Source: Micropruina sp. (GTDB taxonomy: Bacteria > Actinomycetota > Actinomycetes > Propionibacteriales > Propionibacteriaceae). Taken from it: a stretch of DNA of 64,000 nucleotides. The translations under genes and the position numbers were made by a program. Shown here piece by piece: positions 36,961-45,553 of the stretch (the stretch's first letter is position 1; each line of letters starts with the position of its first letter). The notes below the pieces were generated by a model. The model saw nothing but the letters and a program-made list of their open reading frames with translations, was not told the DNA's origin and searched no databases. The stretch covers positions 62,001 to 126,000 of the forward strand of contig JADJTM010000002.1 of the NCBI GenBank assembly GCA_016711205.1, given 5' to 3'.

Positions 36961-38440
36961 TCAGCGGTCCTCGTGCCACTTGGACAGCCGTCCGCCCCGG
37001 CCGATCTGCTTGAACCGGCTCTCGACCCGGTAGCGGTACCGCGAGGGCACCACCACCAGCAACTCGTCCCCGGAGCGGATCACATCCTTCGCACCGGGCG
37101 CGAACGGGGTGCCGTTTCGAATGATCAGCGACACCACGGTGCTCGGCGGCAGCCGCAGTTCGAACACGGTCACCCCGTGCAGCTGTGAGCCGGCCGGCAC
37201 CTTGATCTGCATGAAGTCGGCCTGGATCTTGTCCAGCGGCGCCACCTCCACCTCGATGTCGAGGGCGTCATCGCCGGTGGTCAGGCCCAGCTTGCGGGCC
37301 ATCCAGCCCAGGGTGGGAGCCTGCAGCGTGGTGTAGACCACCACGAACACGAAGACCAGATCGAACAGGTCCTTGGCCTGCGGCAACGCGGACGCCAGCG
37401 GCACCGTCGCCATGATGATCGGGACGGCGCCGCGCAGCCCCGCCCACGACAGGAAGGCCTGGTCGCGCCACGGCACCCGGAACCACACCGCGGAGGCCCA
37501 CACCGACAGCGGCCGGGCGATCACGGTCAGGAACAGACCGGCCAGCACGCCGGTGATGATCACCCGGCTGCTGAACCGTTCCGGGTGTGCGAGCAGCCCG
37601 AGCATCACGAACAGGCCGATCTGCGCGACCCAGCCGACCCCCTCGGCGAACGACTTGGTGGCGTTGCGGTGCGGCAGGTCGCTGTTGCCCAGCACCACCG
37701 CGCAGATGTAGACGGCGGCGAAACCCGACACGTGCAGCAGGGCCCCGGCCCCGTCGGCCAGCAGCGCCCAGCCCATCGCGCCCAGCGGGTACAGGCCCGA
37801 GGCCGGCAGCGCGATGCGTTTGAGCAGCCGCGCACCGATCCAGCCGATCACCAGACCGACCGCCAGGCCGCCGAGCAGTTCGAGCACGACCATGCCCAGA
37901 ATCACGGCCGGGCTCCCGGTGGTCTCGCCCAGCGCCCAGGCCGTGGCGGCGGTGACCAGCAGCACCACCGGTGCGTCGTTCAGGCCCGATTCGGCCTCGA
38001 GGGGTGGCCCGCAGCCGGCCGGGAATCGGCACCCGACGCAGCACGGAGAAGACGGCGGCCGAGTCGGTGGGTGCGGTGATGGCGCCCAGCAGCAGCGCAC
38101 TGGCCAGGTCGAGGCCGAGCACGAAATGCCCGAACAGGGTCATGGCGGCGATCGAGACGCAGATGCCGAGCGTCGCCAGCAGCGACGCCAAACCCAGAAT
38201 CGGACGTATCTCGCGCCACTTGGTGGTGAAACCGCCCTCGGCGAGAATCAGCACCAACGCCGCGAAACCCAGATCGTGGGCCAGGGCATAGTTGTCGAAC
38301 TCGACCAGCAGCCCGACGCCGACCCCGAGAAACAGGAACAGCAGCAGCGAGGGCAGCCCGAGCGAACTCGACAAACGGGCGGCGCCCAGGGCAGCCAGCA
38401 GCACCGCGGCCCCGGCCAGCAGCACCATGTCGAGACTCAA
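36961..38440 (-). pseudogene. NhaP2-type K+/H+ antiporter gene with a frameshift
   Basis: The N-terminal third (from TTG 38440 or ATG 38428) reads MSLDMVLLAGAAVLL, then membrane helices up to APTDSAAVFSVLRRVPIPGRLRAT. There the frame breaks at a run of four G (38001-38004, C4 on the coding strand). Removing one base rejoins LEAESGLNDAPVVLLV and the remaining helices. A cytosolic TrkA_C domain near the C-terminus (LHGVTVFELRLPPSTVV) completes a protein of about 490 residues. The intact protein would exchange K+ or Na+ for protons. A homopolymer sequencing error is as likely as true loss. Confidence 0.8.
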
Positions 38441-38493
38441 GACGAACCCCCTGGGTGCACTCTATTGAGCCGGCGTCACGGGCAGGTAACACC

Positions 38494-38877
38494 TCAGGGC
38501 GCGAACAGCTCCCTGGCCTTGGCGGCCTCGGACACCGCGGCCATGTCACCGCCCACCTGGGCGGTGACCGCCGCCGACACCGCACCCTCGACCAACGGCC
38601 CGGGGCAGAAGTGGACGACGTCGCCGTCCACCACCTCGAGCACCGCCTCGACGGTCATGTCGGCCGAGCCGAGGTCGGTCAGCAGAGCCACCTCGTGCCC
38701 GGCCTCGGTGAGCTCTTCGACGGCGCCCAGGATCAGGTCGAAGGAGGTGCCGATGCCGCCGTCGCCGGTGCCGCCGGCCGCCCGGAACTCGACGTCCCGC
38801 GCCATCTGCTGCGCCAACTCGACCACCCCCTCGGCCAACTTGGCCGAGTGGGAGACGATCACGAACGCGATGCTCAT
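38494..38877 (-). CDS. dhaM: Dihydroxyacetone kinase phosphotransfer subunit DhaM
   Basis: This 127-residue EIIA-Man-like protein passes phosphate from HPr to DhaL-ADP. The phospho-histidine is His10 in FVIVSHS, and GGTGDGGIGTSF follows at residue 35. It is the short, single-domain form. It is the last gene of dhaK-dhaL-dhaM, 7 bases after dhaL. Confidence 0.88.
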   Translation of the reverse strand: MSIAFVIVSHSAKLAEGVVELAQQMARDVEFRAAGGTGDGGIGTSFDLILGAVEELTEAGHEVALLTDLGSADMTVEAVLEVVDGDVVHFCPGPLVEGAVSAAVTAQVGGDMAAVSEAAKARELFAP

Positions 38878-38884
38878 GCCAGGC

Positions 38885-39520
38885 TCAGCCGACGGCTTCG
38901 GCCGCGTCCGCGGCGGTGGCCAGCAGGTACGAGGTGGAGGTCGCTCCCGGGTCCTTGTGCCCGATCGAGCGCTCGCCCAGGTAGGACGCCCGGCCCTTGG
39001 TCGCCTTCATCGGGATCGTCGCCTCGGCGCCCGCGGCCGCGGCATCGGCCGCCGCCCGAAGCGCCTCGGCGGCCGTCTTGCCCGCCTCGGCGGCGGCGTT
39101 CGCGGCGGCGATGGCCGGCGTCCAGGCGTCCACCATGGTCTTCTCGTTGGTGGTGGCCTTGCCCCGGGTCACGATGCCGTCCAGCGCGGCTTCGCACATG
39201 GTGCCCACCCAGGCCGCGTCCAGGTCGCCTTCGGCCACCTTGGCGGCTCGCATGAAGGCGGTGCCGTACAGCGGTCCGGCCGCGCCGCCCACCTTCGCCA
39301 TCAGGGTCTGGGCGACCAGCTTGAAAACACCGGCCACGTCGTCGGGCGGGTTGTCGTTGACGCGCTCGAGCACGAACGAGAAGCCGCGGGACATGTTCTC
39401 GCCGTGATCGCCGTCACCGATCGCCCGATCCAGATCGATCAGTTCCATGCGGTGCTCGGTGAGGTTGGCGGACGCGCGGCGCATCCAGTCCTTGGCCCAC
39501 TCGACATCGAGATTCGTCAT
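38885..39520 (-). CDS. dhaL: Dihydroxyacetone kinase ADP-binding subunit DhaL
   Basis: This 211-residue subunit holds ADP, which is rephosphorylated by DhaM. The signature is LDRAIGDGDHGENMSRGF near residue 30, followed by GGAAGPLYGTAF and a late AERSIGHKDPGATS-type block (GERSIGHKDPGATSTSYLL). Its ATG follows the dhaK stop without a gap (TGAATG). Confidence 0.92.
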   Translation of the reverse strand: MTNLDVEWAKDWMRRASANLTEHRMELIDLDRAIGDGDHGENMSRGFSFVLERVNDNPPDDVAGVFKLVAQTLMAKVGGAAGPLYGTAFMRAAKVAEGDLDAAWVGTMCEAALDGIVTRGKATTNEKTMVDAWTPAIAAANAAAEAGKTAAEALRAAADAAAAGAEATIPMKATKGRASYLGERSIGHKDPGATSTSYLLATAADAAEAVG

Positions 39521-40519
39521 TCAGATACCCCTTCTGAGCGCAACGGTGTTCACCGGAGCGTCCCACAGGTGGGTGAGTTCATCGTCGAGTTCGAGCACGG
39601 TGATGCTGCAGCCCTGCATTTCCAGCGAGGTGATGTAGTTGCCGACCAACGACCGGGTGACCTCGAGACCCGCCGCCTCCAGCCGCTGACGGGCATGGCC
39701 GTAGACGATGTACAGCTCGGACTCGGGCGTGCCGCCCATACCGTTGACGAACAGCAGCACCTGGCCGCCCGCCAGCGACAGATCGGCCAGAATGGCGTCC
39801 ACCAGCTGGTCGGTGATCTCGTCGGCGGTGGCCATCGGCACCCGGTGCCGGCCCGGCTCACCATGAATGCCGATGCCGATCTCGATCTCGTCCTCAGCCA
39901 GATCGAACGACGGCTTGCCGGCGTGCGGCACCGTGCAGGCGCTCAGCGCGACGCCCATCGACCGCACCTGCCCGATCACCTTCTCGGCGACGGCGGCGAC
40001 CGCGTCCAGATCGTCGCCACGCTCCGCCGCGGCCCCGGCGATCTTCTCGACCAGCACGGTGCCGGCCACGCCGCGGCGTCCGGCGGTCCAGGTCGAGTCC
40101 TCGACCGCGACGTCGTCATTGACCACCACGGCCTTGACGCTGATGCCCTCGAGGTCGGCCAGCTCGGCGGCGGTCTCGAAGTTGAGCACGTCACCGGTGT
40201 AGTTCTTGACGATGTGCAGCACTCCCGCGCCGCCGTCGACCGCCTTGGTGGCCTCCAGAATCGGGTCGGGTGTCGGCGAGGTGAACACGGCGCCGGGGAC
40301 GGCGGCGTCCAGCATGCCGAGGCCGACGAAGCCGGCGTGCAGCGGCTCGTGGCCCGAACCGCCGCCCGAGACCAGGCCCACCTTGCCCTGCACCGGGGCG
40401 TCGGCGCGCACCACGTAGTCGGGATCGAAATGCACGGTGACCAGCTCGGCGTTGGCGGCGGCGAACCCTTTCAGGGTCTCGGGCACGACGTTGCTCGGAT
40501 CGTTGATGAGCTTCTTCAT
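39521..40519 (-). CDS. dhaK: Dihydroxyacetone kinase substrate-binding subunit DhaK
   Basis: This 332-residue subunit binds dihydroxyacetone covalently through a histidine; the motif SGGGSGHEPLHAGFVG near residue 52 and the hinge with GIGIHGEPG (substrate His) are present. With DhaL and DhaM it makes dihydroxyacetone phosphate using PEP. The ATG at 40519 is supported by AGGAG upstream. It lies downstream of the sugar ABC importer on the same strand but after a terminator, so it may be transcribed separately. DAK-family kinases for erythrulose exist, so another triose or tetrose is possible. Confidence 0.9.
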   Translation of the reverse strand: MKKLINDPSNVVPETLKGFAAANAELVTVHFDPDYVVRADAPVQGKVGLVSGGGSGHEPLHAGFVGLGMLDAAVPGAVFTSPTPDPILEATKAVDGGAGVLHIVKNYTGDVLNFETAAELADLEGISVKAVVVNDDVAVEDSTWTAGRRGVAGTVLVEKIAGAAAERGDDLDAVAAVAEKVIGQVRSMGVALSACTVPHAGKPSFDLAEDEIEIGIGIHGEPGRHRVPMATADEITDQLVDAILADLSLAGGQVLLFVNGMGGTPESELYIVYGHARQRLEAAGLEVTRSLVGNYITSLEMQGCSITVLELDDELTHLWDAPVNTVALRRGI

Positions 40520-40636
40520 CGAAACACACTCCTGTGGCTCAAAGACCGCGGACACCCCCGGCCGCGGACGCGTTGTTCGGCGCGGGTTCCACTCTGCCGA
40601 AAGTAGCAGCCGCTGGGAAGTGCCACGGCAACCCGG

Positions 40637-40674
40637 CGAAACGCCGCCCGGCGCTGGGCGCGGACGGCGTTTCG
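40637..40674 (-). terminator. Terminator between the ABC binding-protein gene and dhaK
   Basis: A perfect 10-bp stem, CGAAACGCCG paired with CGGCGTTTCG, around an 18-base GC-rich loop lies 20 bases after the binding-protein stop. It may only weaken read-through into dhaKLM. Confidence 0.65.
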
Positions 40675-40693
40675 GTTCGGTGGTAACAACCGA

Positions 40694-41851
40694 TCACTTG
40701 CCCCAGATGGCCTTGAAGGCCTCCTGGTAGCCGGCCGGATCCCAGAAGTTGTCGGCCGTGGAGTTCTCCTTGGTGGTCACGTGGATCTGCGGCACGTAGC
40801 CGGAGGCCTCTTCACCGGCGAACGCGCGGTTCAGTTCGTCCACGATCTGCCAGCCCTCGGAGCGCAGCGGCGAAGGCACGGTGGCGGCCTGGAAGTCGCC
40901 GGTGCGAATGCGGGTCAGCGCGGCGGCGTCGCCGTCACCGGCGCCCACGTTGACCGGGGCGGTGGCCGCGGTCTTGCCGGCCTGCCGGAACGCGGCGGTG
41001 GCGTTCTCGAAGTACACATCGTTGATGGCCACCGAGTAGGTCCACTTGTCGCCGAGGCTGCTCAGCAGTGCGTTGGTCTCGGTCGGCATCCGGCTGGCCA
41101 CGTCGGCGAGCGGGATGTTGGCGTACTTGAGCACGTTGACCGAGCTGCAGGTCTGCAGCTGCTTCTGGATCATCTGGCTCTTGCCCTCCGCGAACGGAAT
41201 GGAGCTGTCGGTGAAGATCACCACACCGGCGGTGCCGTTGGACTTGGCGATGATGAAGTCGGCGCTGATCTTGGCGACGTCCTCCACCTTGGTGGTGATG
41301 TTGCTGAACAGCTTGGGGCTGTCGCTGGGGCCGGGGGTGGCCAGCGACTGCCAGCCGACGAGCGGAATGTTGGAGGAGTTGGCCTGCTTGACCTGATCGG
41401 CGGTGGTGTTGGGGTCGAAACCGCCGATGATGATGCCGTCCGGCTTCAGGGTGAGGGCCTGGTTGAAGGCGTTCTGGATGCCGGCCGGGGTGCCCTGGCC
41501 GTCGATCGTCTTCAGGGTCCAACCGATGGTGTCCGAGGCCTCCTTGAGGCCGGTGGCCACGCCGGCGACGCCCGGGTTCTGCATCGACTGGGCGACGTAC
41601 ACGATGGTCTTGCCGGTGGCGGCCTTGGGGCCGGTGGTGGGACCGTCCCACTTGGCGTCGGTTGCGGTGGCCTTGTCGACGGCGGCCTGCGACGTGGCGA
41701 CGACGTCGGCGCAACCGCTGGCCGTCGTGGCGGCGGCGGTCGCGGTGGCGTTGGCGGCCTCGGAGCCGCGGGAGCAGCCGGCCAGCGCGAGGGTGGCGCC
41801 GAGTGCGAGCGCGCAGCCGGCGGCCAGGGGCCGGCGGAATGGTGATGCCAT
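40694..41851 (-). CDS. Sugar ABC transporter substrate-binding lipoprotein (ribose type)
   Basis: This 385-residue lipoprotein has lipobox LALAGCSRG and a mature domain of the periplasmic-binding-protein type 1 fold (KTIVYVAQSMQNPGVAGV, DGIIIGGFDPNTTADQVKQ, GVVIFTDSS). It captures the substrate for the adjoining permease and ATPase. The family binds pentoses, hexoses, polyols or autoinducer-2. Two close cysteine residues (SGCADV and QTCSSV) could form a disulphide. Confidence 0.88.
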   Translation of the reverse strand: MASPFRRPLAAGCALALGATLALAGCSRGSEAANATATAAATTASGCADVVATSQAAVDKATATDAKWDGPTTGPKAATGKTIVYVAQSMQNPGVAGVATGLKEASDTIGWTLKTIDGQGTPAGIQNAFNQALTLKPDGIIIGGFDPNTTADQVKQANSSNIPLVGWQSLATPGPSDSPKLFSNITTKVEDVAKISADFIIAKSNGTAGVVIFTDSSIPFAEGKSQMIQKQLQTCSSVNVLKYANIPLADVASRMPTETNALLSSLGDKWTYSVAINDVYFENATAAFRQAGKTAATAPVNVGAGDGDAAALTRIRTGDFQAATVPSPLRSEGWQIVDELNRAFAGEEASGYVPQIHVTTKENSTADNFWDPAGYQEAFKAIWGK

Positions 41852-41903
41852 GGTGAGCCTTTCTGAGGGTTTGCTGCGGTGGGTTTACGAGGTGGACTGG
41901 TTC

Positions 41904-43157
41904 TTACGAGGTGGACGAGGGTTTGCCGGGGTCGGCGGAGGGGTCGACGACCGGAGTGGCGGACGTGCTGGGACCGGCCGTATCGAGCAGTTCGGCCTCG
42001 GCACTGTGCATGCCGGTGGCGCCGGGCGCGGGCGGTGCGTCCGCGTCGACGGCCTTGTTGGCGGCGATGCCGGCCAGAATCTTGCGGCGGGCGCTCCAGC
42101 CGGCCAGCCCGACGGCGATCAGCAGCGTGATGCCGTTGAAGAGCGGGTTCACCCAGAAGTTGGCGCCCAGCTGGCCGATGCCGGCCAGCCCGATCGCCAG
42201 CGTGACGACGGCGACGATGGTGCCGCCGGCGTTGGGCCGTCCGGGCTTGATCACGGTCGAACCCAGCAGGGCGGCGACGAACGCGGGCAGCATGTACTCC
42301 GAACCGACGGAGGGGTTGCCGATCTGCTGCTGTGAGGCGAGCAGAATGCCGGCCACCCCGACCAGGAACGAGCAGGCCGCGAAGGCGTAGACCGAGTAGC
42401 GCCGGGTGGGCAGGCCGATCAGGTCGGCGGCCCGCTGATTCGAGCCGAGCACATAGAAGTAGCGGCCCAGCGGCAGCCGCTCGAGCACGATCCAGAGGAT
42501 CACCGCGATGATGGTGACGTACCAGGCCGCGACCGGAATGCCGGCGACCTTCGAGTCGTACAGGTCGGTGAAACCGGACGGCAGCCCATCGCCGGTCGGC
42601 ACCACGCGGGCACCGTTGGTGATGGCGCCGGTGATCGCGTACAACACCGAGCCGGTACCCAGGGTGGCGACGAACGAGTCGATCTTGCCGAGCTCGACCA
42701 GCAGGCCGTTGGCGATGCCGACGACGGTCAGCAGCACGAGCACGACCAGCGCGGCGAGCACCCAGTTCCACCCGTTCACCACCAGCACCATCATCAGCAC
42801 GTGGGCCATGCCGAGCGCGTAGCCGATCGAGACGTCGAACTTGCCGGTCGCGATCGGAATCATGGCGCCCAGCGCCAGGATCGCCGGAATCGAGTTCGCC
42901 CCGAGAATCGCGTTGAGGTTGGTCGAGGTCAAGAAGGTGCCCGGCATCAGGATCGCGAACACGGCGAACAGGCCGACCGCCAGCACCAGCAGTCCATAGG
43001 TGCCGACGAAGGAGCCTCCCCGCGACGGCGCCTGGCCGGACGGGCGGGCGCCGCTTGGGTTGCTGTGGTCATTGCGGTGAACTCCCTCGTCAGTGAGCGG
43101 AAAGTAGGTTGGCGCCGGAACTGGCGGCGGTGAGGTTGCCGACGGTGAGCTGGTCAC
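41904..43157 (-). CDS. Sugar ABC transporter permease; start uncertain, possible frameshift
   Basis: This is a RbsC-type permease with about ten membrane helices and the conserved cytosolic EAA-like block GTVIKPGRPNAGGTIVAV. The only in-frame start before the first helix is a GTG at 43157, deep inside the ATPase gene (68-base overlap). A much better start, ATG 43072 with GAGGGAG upstream, reads MTTATQAAPARPARRRRG in another frame. A one-base change near 43010-43040 would join it to GGSFVGTYGLLVLAVG. So either the gene has a frameshift or the GTG is used. The C-terminal 40 residues form an acidic cytosolic tail. Confidence 0.8.
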   Translation of the reverse strand: MTSSPSATSPPPVPAPTYFPLTDEGVHRNDHSNPSGARPSGQAPSRGGSFVGTYGLLVLAVGLFAVFAILMPGTFLTSTNLNAILGANSIPAILALGAMIPIATGKFDVSIGYALGMAHVLMMVLVVNGWNWVLAALVVLVLLTVVGIANGLLVELGKIDSFVATLGTGSVLYAITGAITNGARVVPTGDGLPSGFTDLYDSKVAGIPVAAWYVTIIAVILWIVLERLPLGRYFYVLGSNQRAADLIGLPTRRYSVYAFAACSFLVGVAGILLASQQQIGNPSVGSEYMLPAFVAALLGSTVIKPGRPNAGGTIVAVVTLAIGLAGIGQLGANFWVNPLFNGITLLIAVGLAGWSARRKILAGIAANKAVDADAPPAPGATGMHSAEAELLDTAGPSTSATPVVDPSADPGKPSSTS

Positions 43158-44586
43158 CGGCGAGTTGTTCGGTCATCCGGCCCTGCACGAACACCAGGGC
43201 GCGGTGCGCGACGCTGGCCACCTCTTCGAAGTCGGTGCTGACCAGCACGACGGCCAGGCCTGCCTCCAGGGCGGTTTCGAGCAGCCGGTAGATGTCAGCC
43301 TTCGCGCCGACGTCCACACCGGCGGTCGGCTCTTCGAGCACGATCACGCGCCGCTCGGCCGACAGCCAGCGGCCGACCATCACCTTCTGCTGGTTGCCGC
43401 CCGACAGGGTGGCGATGGGTGCCTCGGGATTGTTCGGCAGCACGCCGTAGGTCGTGGTCAGCTCGTCGGCCAGGGCGGCGTCCTTCTTGGGGCTGTTCCA
43501 GCTGAGCGCACTCAGTCCGCGCGGACGCAGGTTGGCCAGAAAGTTCTCGCGCACGCTCAGCTCGGGCGCCATGCCCTCCTCCATGCGGTTGGAGGTGACG
43601 AAGCCGACACCACGGTCCACGGCCGCCGCGGGCGATCCCGGCGCATACGGCTTGCCGTCGAGGGTCAGCGAGCCGCCGTGGGTCGGAAAAGCGCCGGCGA
43701 TGGCGCGTCCGAGTTGCAGGTGGCCGGCGCCGGTCAGTCCGACCATGCCGACCACCTCGCCGGCGTGCACCTCGAAGCTGACCGGGCCGGCGGGGCCGGC
43801 CAGCACCCGGTCACCCGACAACACGACCGGACGGGTGCGGGCATCGAAACGCGACTGGTAGCTCTTGGGCTTGCTGCCGACGATGTCGATGACCAGTTGC
43901 TGCGGCGTCTTGGCCTTGATGTCACCGGTGTGCACCAGCCGTCCATCGCGGAACACGGTGACGGTGTCGCTGATCGCGAACACCTCGTCGAGCCGGTGGG
44001 ACACGTAGATCATGCCGCGACCGGCCTCGCGCAGCCGCTTGAGCACGTCGAACAGCCGGGACGAGTCGGCCGCGGGCAGCGAAGCGGTCGGCTCGTCGAG
44101 CACCAGGATCGGGGCATCGGCAGAGAGCGCGCGGGCGATCGCGACCAGGGACCGCTCGGCTCGGGTCAGGTCGGCGATCAGCATGTCGGGGTCGACGTCG
44201 AGCTGGACGAGTTCGAGCGCGGCCACCGCGCTGCGGCGCACCTCGCGCCAGCTGATCAGGCCCGCCCGGCGGGCGTAGGTGGTGCCCAGGGCCACGTTCT
44301 CGGCCACGCTCATCGCCTCGACCAGGCCCAGGTCCTGATGGATGAAGGCCATGGAGGCGAGCGCCTCGGGCGAGCCGAGTTGGTGGCCGCGCACGCGCAC
44401 GTCGCCGGACGTGGGCGGGTACAGGCCGGAGAGCACCTTGATCAGCGTCGACTTGCCCGCGCCGTTCTGGCCGAGCAGGGCGTGGATGCTGTGCGTGTGC
44501 AGAGTGAAGTCGACGCCCTTGAGCGCCTGGGTGGCGCCGAACTGCTTGACGAGGCCCGTGATCTCGATCAGGGGAACATCGGCCAT
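43090..44586 (-). CDS. Sugar ABC transporter ATP-binding protein, two ABC domains
   Basis: This 498-residue RbsA-type ATPase carries two nucleotide-binding domains. The first has Walker A GQNGAGKST and Walker B ILVLDEP, with a degenerate signature (LTRAERSLVAI instead of LSGGQ). The second has a degenerate Walker A and an intact LSGGNQQKVMVGRWL with VIVLEEPTAGVDVGAK. The ATG at 44586 is the first of the importer operon. Motifs resembling those beside iclR lie 30-60 bases upstream. Confidence 0.9.
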   Translation of the reverse strand: MADVPLIEITGLVKQFGATQALKGVDFTLHTHSIHALLGQNGAGKSTLIKVLSGLYPPTSGDVRVRGHQLGSPEALASMAFIHQDLGLVEAMSVAENVALGTTYARRAGLISWREVRRSAVAALELVQLDVDPDMLIADLTRAERSLVAIARALSADAPILVLDEPTASLPAADSSRLFDVLKRLREAGRGMIYVSHRLDEVFAISDTVTVFRDGRLVHTGDIKAKTPQQLVIDIVGSKPKSYQSRFDARTRPVVLSGDRVLAGPAGPVSFEVHAGEVVGMVGLTGAGHLQLGRAIAGAFPTHGGSLTLDGKPYAPGSPAAAVDRGVGFVTSNRMEEGMAPELSVRENFLANLRPRGLSALSWNSPKKDAALADELTTTYGVLPNNPEAPIATLSGGNQQKVMVGRWLSAERRVIVLEEPTAGVDVGAKADIYRLLETALEAGLAVVLVSTDFEEVASVAHRALVFVQGRMTEQLAGDQLTVGNLTAASSGANLLSAH

Positions 44587-44614
44587 GAGGTCGTCCTCAA
44601 CTCTGAGTGAAAGC

Positions 44615-44646
44615 CAACATACTGGACTGCAACCAATATTCTGGAC
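44615..44646. promoter_or_regulatory. Paired IclR-type sites upstream of the ABC operon
   Basis: CCAACATACTGGAC (44615-44628) and CCAATATTCTGGAC (44633-44646) are direct repeats 18 bases apart. A close relative, ACAATATGCTGGAT, is at 45481-45494 next to iclR. They are likely binding sites of the adjacent IclR protein. Confidence 0.55.
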
Positions 44647-44695
44647 TACCGACGGGCGTGATGCAACCCTTGGCGTCACATTGCGGGGTCAACCT

Positions 44696-45466
44696 TCAGA
44701 ACGAGCGGCCGGCCAGCGGATTGCGAAACACCCCGGCCAGTTGCTGGAGTTCTTCGACCACCTCGGCGGCGGATACCTCGCTGGCCCGTTGCCGGGTCAT
44801 GGTCGTGCTGACCGCGAGGGTGGCGACCTCGTCCGGCACGTTGCGCACGGCCACCGAGTAGCACACCTGGCCGAGGTTGGTCTCTTCGTCGTCGATGGCG
44901 TAGCCGCGCTCGCGCACGGTGTCGAGGTCGCGCAGCAGGTCGGGCAACGACTGGATGCTGCGCTCGGTGTAGCGGGGGAACAGCTTGCCGCGAAAGCGGT
45001 CCTCGACGGCATCGGGCGGCAGGGTCGCGAGAATGGCCTTGCCGGTCGCCGTGATCGAGGCGGGAAAGCGATCGCCGATGCCGCCGGTGACGCGGCGGGG
45101 CCGTCCGGCGGACTCGTACCGGGCCAGGTAGATGACGTCGGTGCCTTCGAGCAGTGCGAGCCGGGCCGCCTCGCGACTGATGATCGGCAGCCGGCGCACA
45201 GTCTCGTAGAAGTCCTCGAGGTCATCGACGGTGGCCAGATAGTCGGCCGCCAGCCCCAGAAAGCGCCGACCCAGCCGGTACCGACCGTCGTAGCGGCGCG
45301 CCATGCCCTCGCTCTCGAGCACCGTGCACAGCAGGGCGGTGGTCGACTTGGCGATGCCGGTGCGGGTGGCGAGTTCGGCCACCGTCAACCCCGACTGGCC
45401 GGCGTCGGCGAGCAGGTCGACGATGCTCATCGCCCGCGTGAGGGCCGGCACTGCGCTGCGGTCCAT
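44696..45466 (-). CDS. IclR-family transcriptional regulator
   Basis: This 256-residue regulator has the N-terminal winged helix (ALTRAMSIVDLLADAGQ and GLTVAELATRTGIAKSTTALL) and the C-terminal IclR effector domain (FPASITATGKAILATLPPD, and ERGYAIDDEETNLGQVCYSVAVR). The ATG at 45466 is preferred because AGAAGG lies six bases upstream. It is divergent from the cyclase operon and upstream of the importer operon. Site motifs at both promoters suggest it controls both plus itself. Confidence 0.9.
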   Translation of the reverse strand: MDRSAVPALTRAMSIVDLLADAGQSGLTVAELATRTGIAKSTTALLCTVLESEGMARRYDGRYRLGRRFLGLAADYLATVDDLEDFYETVRRLPIISREAARLALLEGTDVIYLARYESAGRPRRVTGGIGDRFPASITATGKAILATLPPDAVEDRFRGKLFPRYTERSIQSLPDLLRDLDTVRERGYAIDDEETNLGQVCYSVAVRNVPDEVATLAVSTTMTRQRASEVSAAEVVEELQQLAGVFRNPLAGRSF

Positions 45467-45480
45467 TCCAACCCTTCTGA

Positions 45481-45515
45481 ACAATATGCTGGATCAACAA
45501 CAGATTAATGGACTA
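45481..45515. promoter_or_regulatory. IclR-type sites between iclR and the cyclase operon
   Basis: ACAATATGCTGGAT (45481-45494) and a weaker CAGATTAATGGAC (45501-45513) match the paired sites at 44615-44646 in sequence and spacing (20 against 18 bases). Confidence 0.5.
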
Positions 45516-45553
45516 CGGTGAGCACGCCAACACCCAACGAAGGGAGTTCCGAC

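Noticed and set aside
37814..40606. A plus-strand open frame of about 930 codons
   Set aside because: It is antisense to the clear antiporter, dhaM, dhaL and dhaK genes, and its composition (His/Arg/Gln-rich) is typical of a high-GC shadow frame.
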